Below, piece by piece: positions 53,639 through 61,498 of a DNA stretch of 64,000 nt. Source of the DNA: Mucilaginibacter terrae (GTDB lineage Bacteria; Bacteroidota; Bacteroidia; Sphingobacteriales; Sphingobacteriaceae); contig NZ_JAVLVU010000001.1 in the NCBI RefSeq assembly GCF_031951985.1, positions 744,001-808,000 on the forward strand, given 5' to 3'. Every line of letters starts with the position of its first letter. Position 1 is the stretch's first letter. The notes beneath the pieces were generated by a model. It saw nothing but the letters and a program-made list of their open reading frames with translations. It searched no databases and was not told the origin of the DNA. The translations under genes were made by a program, and so were the position numbers.

Positions 53639-54235
53639 CTAATCCAGTTCGGTTACCCCGCCCGATATTACAAACTTCATCACATCTGCAGCGCTTTTGT
53701 CAATAGGCTTAACCTTATTGGCCGGAACAATAACTACCTGCCCGGCAAAAGAGTATGAATACGGAAAGTAAACGGCAACCTCGCCCTGCAAACCAATAGC
53801 GCTCAAATCTTTACGGGTTAAAAATCCAATTTTTTTCACCCCAGACGAACCAACTTCCACCAGTACCGGCTCGTTAAACTTTTTTTCTTCGCCTACAAAA
53901 GCCTCGGTGAAATCTTTAACAGAGGAATACAGGAATTTAAACAGTGGTATGTGGTTTAGCAAGCGCCAAAACCAGCGTTTTATGGGGTCGGTTATTACAT
54001 TGGTAACTAAAACCCCCATGATCATGATGAGGGCTAATACAGTTAATATTCCCAAACCGGGTATATAAACACCTTTACCGGTTTTAGGGTTAACCCATAA
54101 CACATCGCTCAGGTTTAGTGCATTATCTAACTTGGCAACAGCCCAAACTATCAAAAATACGGCAACCCCCAGCGGAACTACCACCAGCAAACCTTTAATA
54201 AAATAGTTAAATAAGGCGCGCGCAAACCTGTTCAT
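53639..54235 (-). CDS. DUF502 family membrane protein
   Basis: A 198-residue membrane protein with two hydrophobic helices (about 10-32 and 56-80) and the DUF502 blocks GLLVVVPLGVAVFLIVWAV, NHIPLFKFLYSSVKDFTEAFVG and LVEVGSSGVKKIGFLTRKDL. Function unknown. The start is ATG 54235; a TTG at 54247 is less likely. It lies 14 bases downstream of murF-alr and stops 2 bases before the convergent kinase stop. Confidence 0.9.
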   Translation of the reverse strand: MNRFARALFNYFIKGLLVVVPLGVAVFLIVWAVAKLDNALNLSDVLWVNPKTGKGVYIPGLGILTVLALIMIMGVLVTNVITDPIKRWFWRLLNHIPLFKFLYSSVKDFTEAFVGEEKKFNEPVLVEVGSSGVKKIGFLTRKDLSAIGLQGEVAVYFPYSYSFAGQVVIVPANKVKPIDKSAADVMKFVISGGVTELD

Positions 54236-54249
54236 AATCGGGTGCAATT

Positions 54250-56718
54250 TTACTCATAAAAATACACTCTTTTAACCCGCTGCGAAATATTGGTTAAAAT
54301 TTCATAAGGAATAGTACCTATTTGACGGGCTAAGTCTTCAATAGTTTGCTGTGCGTTAAACACTACAACTTCATCGCCCTCATTAACTTCAACGGCGCTT
54401 ACATCAAGCATACACATATCCATAGCAATATTACCTATGGTAGGTACAAGCACGCCATTTACCAGCATTTTACCCACGCCATTACCAAAAGCACGCAGGT
54501 AACCATCGGCATATCCAATACGTACCGTAGCTATACGACCGTCGTTTAATAACTTACCGTTGCGGTTATAGCCAACCGTTTCGCCAGCCTTAATGCTGCG
54601 TATTTGCGATATATTGGTTTTAAGCGTGGCAATAGGCTGCAAGCCACTTAAATGTTTGGGTACGGCAGCATCAATACCATACAAACCTATGCCCAGGCGC
54701 ACCATATCAAATTGTGCTTCGGGCCAGCGTATAATGCCCGATGTATTAGAGATGTGTTTAATTACCGGGTACCCTAAAGCTTCCTCAATTTGAGTAAAGG
54801 CGTTGGTAAACAGGCTGATTTGCCTGAGTGTAAAATCATCATGCGCTTCTGCATCGCTGGCCACTAAGTGAGAGAATACAGATGTTACGTGGATGTAATG
54901 ATTGTTGCGCAATAGCTCACAAAGTGTATCTAACTCAAACTCTTCAAAGCCCAAACGGTGCATGCCGGTATCTATTTTAATATGCACCGGGTAATTCTTT
55001 ACGCCGTTGTTTTGCGCAAACTTTACAAACTTATCTAACAGGCTAAAACTATAAATTTCGGGTTCGAGTTTAAACTCCAACACCTTATCATATGCCGATG
55101 GTTCGGGGTTGAGCACCATAATAGGTAGCATAATACCAGCATGGCGCAGTGCTATACCTTCATCAATATAAGCTACGGCCAGGTAATCAACCTTGTTATA
55201 CTGCAATATATTAGCCACCTCAAACGTACCGCTACCATACGAAAATGCTTTGACCATAGCCATCAATTTAACGCCTGACTTTAGCTTCGATTTGTAGAAA
55301 TTCAGATTGCCCAACATAGCATTCAGGTTAATTTCCAGCATGGTTTCGTGCGCCTGTTGTGACAAAGCACGGCTTATGCGTTCAAACTCAAAACTGCGCG
55401 AACCTTTAATAAGAATAGCCTCATTATTAAAATTTAATTCTTTAAGATGCGCGAGCAGCGTGGTTGTATCGGTAAAGAAATGGGTTTGAGTAATGCCATC
55501 AAATAAATCTCGGTTTTGTTGCAGGGCCTCTCCTACTCCAATAAACCTATCAATACGTTTGCTTTTCACCATATCGGCCACCTGACGGTATAGCTCCTGC
55601 TGCTGCAATCCCGACTGGAAAATATCCGACAGGATAAGCGTTTTAAATTTATGCTGATTTTGCTGCTGTAAAAAATTGAGTGCTATGGCTAAAGATTGCA
55701 CATCGGAGTTATAAGAATCATCAATTATGGAGCAATCGTTAATGCCAGTCTTCATTTCCAGGCGCATACTTACCGGGGCCAGGTGCTCCATACGTTTATC
55801 AGCCTCTCCGGCCGGGTAATCCATGGCCAGCAGTGTTGCCCAGCAGGTAATGGCATTTTCTACCGATGCTTCATCTAAAAACGGAATAAGGCATTCTATC
55901 TCCTGTCCTTTATACACAGCACGCAGGTAATAACGTTTGGAAATTACTGTTTCGCTGAATACGTATAAATTGGCCTCCTTGAAATTTTTGCTCCAGGTAA
56001 ATGTTTGGGCCGATGCAGGCAAATTTGTAGTGTAATTTACAAGCTGGTCATGATTATAAATAATTAATCCACAGTTTTTAAAGAGTTTTAGCTTTTGGGT
56101 TACCTTTTGCTGAGTGCTTTCAAACCCCTCATCATGGGCCGAACCCAAGTGGGTAAGCACACCTATGGTTGGCTGTATAACGGCTTGCAAAACATCCATC
56201 TCATTAATGGTTGATATACCAGCCTCAAACATACCCAGCTCATTACCCTCCTGTATTTGCCATACCGAAAGCGGCACCCCAATTTGCGAATTATAGCTTT
56301 TAGGATTGCGTACAATACTCTTATCGGCTGCCATTAACTGATACAACCACTCTTTAACAATGGTTTTTCCGTTACTGCCGGTTATGCCAATAACAGGAAT
56401 ATTAAACCTGCTCCTATGGTGCGCTGCCAAAGCTTGCAGTGCCTTTAACACATCGGACACTACTAAAAAATTAGCGGCAGTATATTCTTGCTGAGGTTGG
56501 TGCCGAACTACAAAATTGCGCACACCCTGATTATAGGCTTCGGCAATAAACTCATGCCCGTTGCGGCGGCCATGTAAAGCAAAAAAAAGGCTTTCGGCAG
56601 GGTTAGTAATCTGGCGGCTATCGGTTAATAATATACTGATGTTGTTCTCCCTAACAATGGTTCCGGCAGCGCTAATTATTTGCTGCACCTCTGCAATAGA
56701 ATACTGGTTGCTCAACAT
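54250..56718 (-). CDS. MurF-alanine racemase fusion protein
   Basis: An 822-residue bifunctional cell-wall enzyme. The N-terminal half is MurF (adds D-Ala-D-Ala to UDP-MurNAc-tripeptide): ATP loop GITGSNGKTIVKEW (111-124), SYNSQIGVPLSVWQ, MFEAGIST, and ILSDIFQSGLQQQELYRQVADMV. The C-terminal half is alanine racemase: PLP Lys in LMAMVKAFSYGSG (about 492), IKIDTGMHRLGFE, VFSHLVASDAE, and the Tyr-containing VGYNRNGKLL. This fusion is typical of Bacteroidota. The start is ATG 56718 (MLSNQYSIAEVQQI); longer frames reach into the recX promoter and are unlikely. Divergent from recX. Confidence 0.94.
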   Translation of the reverse strand: MLSNQYSIAEVQQIISAAGTIVRENNISILLTDSRQITNPAESLFFALHGRRNGHEFIAEAYNQGVRNFVVRHQPQQEYTAANFLVVSDVLKALQALAAHHRSRFNIPVIGITGSNGKTIVKEWLYQLMAADKSIVRNPKSYNSQIGVPLSVWQIQEGNELGMFEAGISTINEMDVLQAVIQPTIGVLTHLGSAHDEGFESTQQKVTQKLKLFKNCGLIIYNHDQLVNYTTNLPASAQTFTWSKNFKEANLYVFSETVISKRYYLRAVYKGQEIECLIPFLDEASVENAITCWATLLAMDYPAGEADKRMEHLAPVSMRLEMKTGINDCSIIDDSYNSDVQSLAIALNFLQQQNQHKFKTLILSDIFQSGLQQQELYRQVADMVKSKRIDRFIGVGEALQQNRDLFDGITQTHFFTDTTTLLAHLKELNFNNEAILIKGSRSFEFERISRALSQQAHETMLEINLNAMLGNLNFYKSKLKSGVKLMAMVKAFSYGSGTFEVANILQYNKVDYLAVAYIDEGIALRHAGIMLPIMVLNPEPSAYDKVLEFKLEPEIYSFSLLDKFVKFAQNNGVKNYPVHIKIDTGMHRLGFEEFELDTLCELLRNNHYIHVTSVFSHLVASDAEAHDDFTLRQISLFTNAFTQIEEALGYPVIKHISNTSGIIRWPEAQFDMVRLGIGLYGIDAAVPKHLSGLQPIATLKTNISQIRSIKAGETVGYNRNGKLLNDGRIATVRIGYADGYLRAFGNGVGKMLVNGVLVPTIGNIAMDMCMLDVSAVEVNEGDEVVVFNAQQTIEDLARQIGTIPYEILTNISQRVKRVYFYE

Positions 56719-56806
56719 AGTTACGAAGGTGGGTATATTTATGTAAACAGAAAAATGAATTGGTACATCAAATTTCTTAGCCAAAATTTTTAGTAATTTC
56801 GCAGGT

Positions 56807-57289
56807 ATGAACGAACCTAAAAAGAAGCGCATTACTGACGAAAAGACCGGCCTTGCCAAAGCCGAGCATTTTTGCGCTTACCAGGAACGTTCGCAACAGG
56901 AAGTACGCGATAAACTGTACGACCTTGGCCTTTACCCTGATGCCGTAGAGCGCATTATTAGCAAGCTGATTGAAGGTAATTATTTAAACGAAGAGCGTTT
57001 TGCCCGCGCTTATGTACAAGGCAAATTTAATCAGAAAACCTGGGGCCGCATTAAAATTAAACAAGGCTTGAAACTTAAACGTGTACCCGAAAAACTCATC
57101 AACAAGGTGCTTATGGGAATTGATGGGGACGATTATTTACTCAAACTTGAACAGTTGCTGGCCAAAAGAGCAGCACAAACCACCGAAAAAGATACTTTTA
57201 AACGACGGTATAAGCTCATTCAGTACGCTACAAGCCGTGGTTTTGAAGCTGATTTAATAAATGACGTTTTGAATAACAGCGAGTTATAA
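56807..57289 (+). CDS. recX: RecX family recombination regulator
   Basis: A 160-residue helical protein that modulates RecA filaments. RecX-typical blocks: AEHFCAYQERSQQEVRDKLYDLGLYPDAVERIISKLIEGNYLNEERFARAYVQGKFNQKTWGRIKIKQGLK and a third repeat with RRYKLIQYATSRGFEADLINDVL. recA itself is not in the window. A TAATTTCG -7-like box lies about 15 bases before the start. The tRNA promoter begins about 30 bases after its stop. Confidence 0.93.
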   Translation: MNEPKKKRITDEKTGLAKAEHFCAYQERSQQEVRDKLYDLGLYPDAVERIISKLIEGNYLNEERFARAYVQGKFNQKTWGRIKIKQGLKLKRVPEKLINKVLMGIDGDDYLLKLEQLLAKRAAQTTEKDTFKRRYKLIQYATSRGFEADLINDVLNNSEL

Positions 57290-57317
57290 AAAAGTTAAAA
57301 AAACTTTAATATAATTG

Positions 57318-57348
57318 TTTGCAGAATATGCTTTTGTGCCTATATTTG
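57318..57348 (+). promoter_or_regulatory. Complete Bacteroidota promoter for the tRNA genes
   Basis: TTTG at 57318-57321, a 19-base spacer and TATATTTG at 57341-57348 match the -33/-7 consensus exactly. It lies about 50 bases before tRNA-Gly and is the clearest promoter in the window. Confidence 0.85.
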
Positions 57349-57399
57349 CATCACCAAAAACGAAAGGGGTTAACGAAAGTAAAGCACCTGAAGTTAAAT

Positions 57400-57472
<73 letters not shown>

Positions 57473-57525
57473 CAAAATATCTACTGCTACCATAGTAGAT
57501 ATTTGTTTTAAAAGGTTAATCACCT

Positions 57526-57611
57526 GCTCGGGTGGTGGAACTGGTAGACACGCAGGACTTAAAATCCTGTTCGCCTTAAAGCGAGTGCGGGTTCGATTCC
57601 CGCCCCGAGTA
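57526..57611 (+). tRNA. tRNA-Leu (anticodon TAA)
   Basis: An 86-base class II cloverleaf. Acceptor GCTCGGG (57526-57532) pairs with CCCGAGT (57604-57610) with a first G-U pair, discriminator A at 57611. The anticodon loop CTTAAAA has anticodon TAA at 57560-57562. A long variable arm (TCGCC...GGCGAG-like, here TTCGCCTTAAAGCGAG) and T arm GGGTTCGATTCCC follow. CCA is not encoded. The 3' end is a common integration site. Confidence 0.97.
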
Positions 57612-57612
57612 C

Positions 57613-57642
57613 AAGCCTGATACTTTGTATCAGGCTTTTTTT
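57613..57642 (+). terminator. Rho-independent terminator of the tRNA operon
   Basis: AAGCCTGATAC (57613-57623) pairs with GTATCAGGCTT (57627-57637) with a 3-base loop and a following T-run. Confidence 0.92.
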
Positions 57643-57840
57643 ATGCAATATATTTTACACCTACCCTCTTTTAAAAACCATAACAAAAGTATTACATCAC
57701 TTATCGGGAAAGATTATGCTCCGGAGAATTTGGAGCGTTATAAAACCAGTTTAAAGCTACTATCCTCTACCTGTCTTCGATACACACAATCTCACACTAT
57801 ATGTCATTATAAACATCTTAAATACCTTTACATACCCTAA
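57643..57840 (+). pseudogene. Remnant of a tyrosine integrase (SAM-like domain fragment)
   Basis: A short frame begins at ATG 57643 directly after the tRNA-Leu terminator. Residues 8-45 (SFKNHNKSITSLIGKDYAP, then NLERYKTSLK) resemble the phage_int_SAM_5 domain of Bacteroidota tyrosine recombinases, which carry F-x-x-HN, LIG/LVG-K-D/E-Y/F-A and LERYKTSL motifs. The N-terminal arm-binding part (usually about 100 residues) and the whole catalytic domain are missing; after about 57760 the sequence no longer looks related. It overlaps the end of the SUMF1 gene on the other strand. This is most simply the scar of an element that integrated at tRNA-Leu. Confidence 0.6.
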
Positions 57841-58651
57841 ATCCTTGGTCGGCTCCCTTGCCACTTGCTTCAAAACTGTGACGGCTGGCACATTCACAGC
57901 GGTTTTCGCCGCCTATCCAGCCACCACCCCGTTGGGAACGCTTAATACCCGGAGGCGTTTCATCATCCTGGTACCAATCCTCACACCATTCTCTCACATT
58001 GCCAGACATGTCGTAAATTTCTAATTCATTGGCTTTTTTACTACGAATTATATTAGCTTGACAATGGTTCTTTTCTAATACCGGCCAACTCCAGTTTCCC
58101 GTTAAAATTTTGTCGCCAGAGTTCTTCCAATACCAGGCAACCTCATTTATATTATTGCTCCCGCTATATTTATAGCTTTTACTTTTTTTACCTCCGCCAG
58201 CTGCGTATTCCCATTCAGCCTCAGATGGTAAACGGTAACCATTAGCACCTTTATTCACTGTTACTATAAATTTCAAACTATCAAATTCACTTTTGTTAAC
58301 CGTGTCTTTCTGGTCCTTATTTAATGTATAGTAAGGTTTTAAGTCTTCCTTAATACTTCTTTTGTTGCAGTATTCTATACAATCATACCAGCTTACCGTT
58401 TCTACAGGTAAACTATCACCTTTAAATTTCGACGGATTAATACCCATAACAGCTGTCCACTCTTTTTGAGTAATTTCGTTTTTGCCAATACAAAAATTGG
58501 GTAAGTTTCCTTTTCCATATAGGTTTGATTGAGTGTTGATAAATGATCCTCCCTCAACTATTACAAAATTCGAATCATTAAGGTGTTCAGGTTGCCTGCA
58601 TGCAGTTAAAAGGCCGACTGCTAATATTAAAAATAAGAAAAAGATCTTCAT
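57818..58651 (-). CDS. SUMF1/formylglycine-generating-enzyme-fold lipoprotein
   Basis: A 277-residue lipoprotein. The start is ATG 58651, giving MKIFFLFLILAVGLLTAC (Cys18). The body has the FGE/SUMF1 pattern: FCIGKNEITQKEWTAVMGINPSKFKG, LPVETVSWYDCIEYCNKRS, GYRLPSEAEWEYAAGG, EIYDMSGNVREWCEDWYQ, RGGGWIGGENRCECASRHSF, GFRVC. It is like GldK/GldJ relatives or surface enzymes that bind glycans; the copper-binding cysteines of true FGE are not clearly assignable. Probably last gene of the minus-strand glycan locus. Confidence 0.88.
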   Translation of the reverse strand: MKIFFLFLILAVGLLTACRQPEHLNDSNFVIVEGGSFINTQSNLYGKGNLPNFCIGKNEITQKEWTAVMGINPSKFKGDSLPVETVSWYDCIEYCNKRSIKEDLKPYYTLNKDQKDTVNKSEFDSLKFIVTVNKGANGYRLPSEAEWEYAAGGGKKSKSYKYSGSNNINEVAWYWKNSGDKILTGNWSWPVLEKNHCQANIIRSKKANELEIYDMSGNVREWCEDWYQDDETPPGIKRSQRGGGWIGGENRCECASRHSFEASGKGADQGFRVCKGI

Positions 58652-58663
58652 TGTGTTTTGATA

Positions 58664-58695
58664 AAAAAGCCGCCGGTGTAAACACTCGACGGCTT
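58664..58695 (-). terminator. Terminator between GH11 and SUMF1 genes
   Basis: A stem of about 8 pairs (AAGCCG.CG, 58668-58676, with CG.CGGCTT, 58687-58695, one mismatch) is followed on the minus strand by a T-run; it ends the GH11 transcript. Confidence 0.8.
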
Positions 58696-58743
58696 CAATG
58701 TTTAACAAGAAAAATAAGTGAAAATTTACACTACATCTGTTTA

Positions 58744-59502
58744 TTACCAAACGCTTGCGTTAACGTATCCGCTGGTACCTGTACCGTAAGACTCTGTTAG
58801 CAATATTGCTGCCGGAGAAATATCGCTACCAAGACCCAAACCTGCATTTGCCCAGGCATTTACGTGGTTAGCAAAAGTAATGCTCCTGTTTTGTGCGCTG
58901 GGTGCCTGTGAAGTACGGGTACTGAAAACCTGGCGAAAAGTTTGGGTACCGTCAATAGAAGGGGCGTTAGTGCGGATAGCTGTGTATATATCATACGTGC
59001 CGCCATCTGTACTAACCGATCCGCGACGATCGGAAGATGCAGGTCTGGAACCTCCCCATTTCTCATTCACGTAGTACTCAATAAGCGGGCTTCTTGTCCA
59101 GCCATAATAGGCAAAAGATCCGCCGCCGTTCATACTAAAAGATCCGCAGTTGTAGTTTACCGTTCTGGTTTTAGAACCTGTACTCCAGCCCTTACCACAG
59201 GTAAAGTTACCGTTAAAACCACTCCATGAAATGGAATAATTACCGTTAGAACCATTAGTGTAAGTACAGTTTCCTGTGGCTCCGTCGCTTTTCCAAAGTG
59301 ACCAAAAGTAGCCATTGTTGGTGCCCGACTGGTAAGTTAATACCTCTTTAGATGAAGCTGTTTCTGCAGGAACTTCTTCGGGTTTAGCCTCAGATCCTTT
59401 TTTGCAGCTTGTTAACATTGATGAACCGGCCAGCAAGATAACTGCAGCGGCTCCGAAAGCAACCTTCCGGGTTACTTTCGCTAATGGTGTTTTTTTGTAC
59501 AT
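58744..59502 (-). CDS. GH11 endo-1,4-beta-xylanase, lipoprotein form
   Basis: A 252-residue enzyme with the GH11 jelly-roll. The signal ends in the lipobox SMLTSC (Cys33), so it is probably outer-membrane anchored. The catalytic nucleophile is Glu142 in YYGWTRSPLIEYYVNEKWG, and the acid/base is Glu237 in LLTESYGTGTSGYVNASVW, where usual family members have V-E-G-Y-x-S-S-G. Cysteines Cys79, Cys102 and Cys119 are unusual for GH11. It cuts the xylan backbone. It lies in a pectin-related locus; GH11 is uncommon in Bacteroidota. Confidence 0.9.
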   Translation of the reverse strand: MYKKTPLAKVTRKVAFGAAAVILLAGSSMLTSCKKGSEAKPEEVPAETASSKEVLTYQSGTNNGYFWSLWKSDGATGNCTYTNGSNGNYSISWSGFNGNFTCGKGWSTGSKTRTVNYNCGSFSMNGGGSFAYYGWTRSPLIEYYVNEKWGGSRPASSDRRGSVSTDGGTYDIYTAIRTNAPSIDGTQTFRQVFSTRTSQAPSAQNRSITFANHVNAWANAGLGLGSDISPAAILLTESYGTGTSGYVNASVW

Positions 59503-59812
59503 ATAGATTAATTGTTGGTTAATCTAAATAACAAAATCACCCTTGCTACTACGGCCAATTTATATCAAAAATGTTACATAAATGTTTAATATCTATATCT
59601 TAGTAGTCGGCAATGGTTGAATTAATACTAATTAAATAATTCATTGAGCAGTACATAGACAACCTTTTAATACATTGATTTTTAATTTATTAGGCACATG
59701 ATCGATTCAAAACCCAAGTACAAAACCTGATTCTCTTTAAAGTATGTTATAAATTGAATTAAGCTGATCAGCAAATTTCAACAGCATTATTTCTTAGAAG
59801 TCTTTCAAAAAA
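59503..59812. other. Intergenic region upstream of GH11
   Basis: About 310 AT-rich bases with no gene of plausible length. A 10-bp palindrome GCTGATCAGC is at 59763-59772. No clear -33/-7 pair for GH11 was identified. Confidence 0.4.
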
Positions 59813-59852
59813 AATCTAAAAAAAAATGCTTGAAGTGGCATTACCTCAAGCA
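59813..59852 (-). terminator. Rho-independent terminator of the first GH28 gene
   Basis: TGCTTGA (59827-59833) pairs with TCAAGCA (59846-59852), with further inner pairing, next to an A-run at 59813-59826 that is a T-run on the minus strand. Confidence 0.8.
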
Positions 59853-59876
59853 CTAAAGTATTTTATAATTAAAGGT

Positions 59877-61334
59877 TTATTTATCTTTTATTACGGGTTT
59901 TAATTTTTGAGGGAAAGCAGATAAACCATCAAAATTTACCAGCTTAAGGTCACGTACATCGTGGCTTTCTATTGCATGGGCAAAGTTTGCCGGGCGTTTA
60001 TCTCCCCAGTTTACCGAACTGTTACGTATAGTAATCATTGCGGCCTTATCAAAATAAAAACCTGCAACATTTGCTTTTAGTAAGCCTTCAACTTTACTCG
60101 GTCTGCGGTCATATATTCCACCCGGTATGGTAGTGGTTTTGTTAATAAGCACATCAACCTGGTCAAAGGTAATATTGCTTACCTTGTCTGCCGATTCACC
60201 ACCCACATAAATACCGTTTTCGCTGGTACATTTTACATTACTAAAGCTAATGTTGGTTACCGCACCAACCTTACCCTCGGTTTGTCCTTTAGGAAAACGC
60301 CAGCCAGCATCTTTGTGATTGCCCGATGCACGGCTGTATGCCGTTACATAAATGGGTTCTGCTTTACCCCACCAAACGTCAGAAAACAGGTGCGAATCGA
60401 CAATTATATTGGAGAAAATCACATCACTCACCGTTCCTTCATCGCGGTTTTGAATGCCAATACCACGATTACTTTTGGTAACGATGCAATTGTTAATTAA
60501 GATGTTGCTGATGCGGTCCATGTTTTCGGACCCTATTTTTATGGCACAAGAACGCGACGTCATGGTGCAGTTGGTTACGGTTATGTTTTCGCAAGCCCCA
60601 AACTCTTCATATTCACGACGATTTTTAAAACAGATACAATCATCACCCGATTCGATGTAAGAATTACTGATGCGCACGTTTTTGCTATGATCAAGGTCTA
60701 TACCATCGCTGTTTCTAACTTTAAGGCTGTTAAGCAAAGTGATATTATCAATGGCTACATCATCACAGCCAATTAAATGCACTGTCCAGTAGGCCGAATT
60801 GCGGATATGCAAATCACGTATGCGGATGTTTTTACCGCCCACAATAGTTAACAAATGCGGCCGGGGATCAACTATGTTGAATGGTTTTAATACGTATGAA
60901 TCTTCCAGTTCGGCACCCATGAAACTGGTGCCGTTACCGTCAATAGTTCCGGCTCCGCAAATGGTTACATTTTCCAGTTTTTCACCGCCTATCCATATAG
61001 TACCCTCGCCTTTGTTATCACGAAAGGCACTTTTGGTATATGCCTTTTCATCAGGATTTGCCAGCACCCGGGCATTTACCTCAACTTCAAAAACAATGTT
61101 CGATCTTAAATTAAACGGACTGGCCATATAAATGCCCCCAGAGGGTATAATAACTGTTCCTCCACCTGCGGCCGAGGCTGCGTCAATTGCTTTTTGAATG
61201 GCTGTAGCGTTATCGGTACGGCCATCGGCAACGGCACCATACGCTGTAACATTATAAATTTTTTGTTGGGCTGAAGCAGTATTACCTGCCATTGCCAACA
61301 TCACACAAATTACACAAAAAAGATTTCGGAACAT
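59877..61334 (-). CDS. GH28 polygalacturonase family protein
   Basis: A 485-residue secreted enzyme (signal to TASAQQ). Parallel beta-helix with repeats such as NITVTNCTM and NISFSNVKC. The catalytic Asp pattern is visible: NSDGID (about 207-212) and SGDDCIC (about 226-232), with NRGIGIQNRDE later. The usual G-H-G motif is replaced by RSCAIKIGSE. It would cut galacturonan or rhamnogalacturonan; the exact bond is unclear. Neighbour of a second GH28 gene and a SusD gene. Confidence 0.88.
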   Translation of the reverse strand: MFRNLFCVICVMLAMAGNTASAQQKIYNVTAYGAVADGRTDNATAIQKAIDAASAAGGGTVIIPSGGIYMASPFNLRSNIVFEVEVNARVLANPDEKAYTKSAFRDNKGEGTIWIGGEKLENVTICGAGTIDGNGTSFMGAELEDSYVLKPFNIVDPRPHLLTIVGGKNIRIRDLHIRNSAYWTVHLIGCDDVAIDNITLLNSLKVRNSDGIDLDHSKNVRISNSYIESGDDCICFKNRREYEEFGACENITVTNCTMTSRSCAIKIGSENMDRISNILINNCIVTKSNRGIGIQNRDEGTVSDVIFSNIIVDSHLFSDVWWGKAEPIYVTAYSRASGNHKDAGWRFPKGQTEGKVGAVTNISFSNVKCTSENGIYVGGESADKVSNITFDQVDVLINKTTTIPGGIYDRRPSKVEGLLKANVAGFYFDKAAMITIRNSSVNWGDKRPANFAHAIESHDVRDLKLVNFDGLSAFPQKLKPVIKDK

Positions 61335-61498
61335 ATAATTATCAATAGCTTAAGGGTGCTAATATACACATCTGGCTTGCCTGTTTATAGGTAAAATCTA
61401 ACCAATTTGATAATATGAGAGAGCTAACCTTTAGGCAACATACAGTTAATTGCAAAATCTAAATCTCCTTTTGCAGCAAATATTAAAGTTTCACCTGC

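Noticed and set aside
56719..56859. Longer N-terminus for the MurF-Alr fusion
   Set aside because: It would begin inside the divergent recX gene and promoter; the MurF fold starts at MLSNQYSIAE as in other family members.
59763..59772. Palindrome GCTGATCAGC as operator for GH11 or GH28
   Set aside because: A 10-bp palindrome is expected by chance at this scale and it is 260 bases from the GH11 start.
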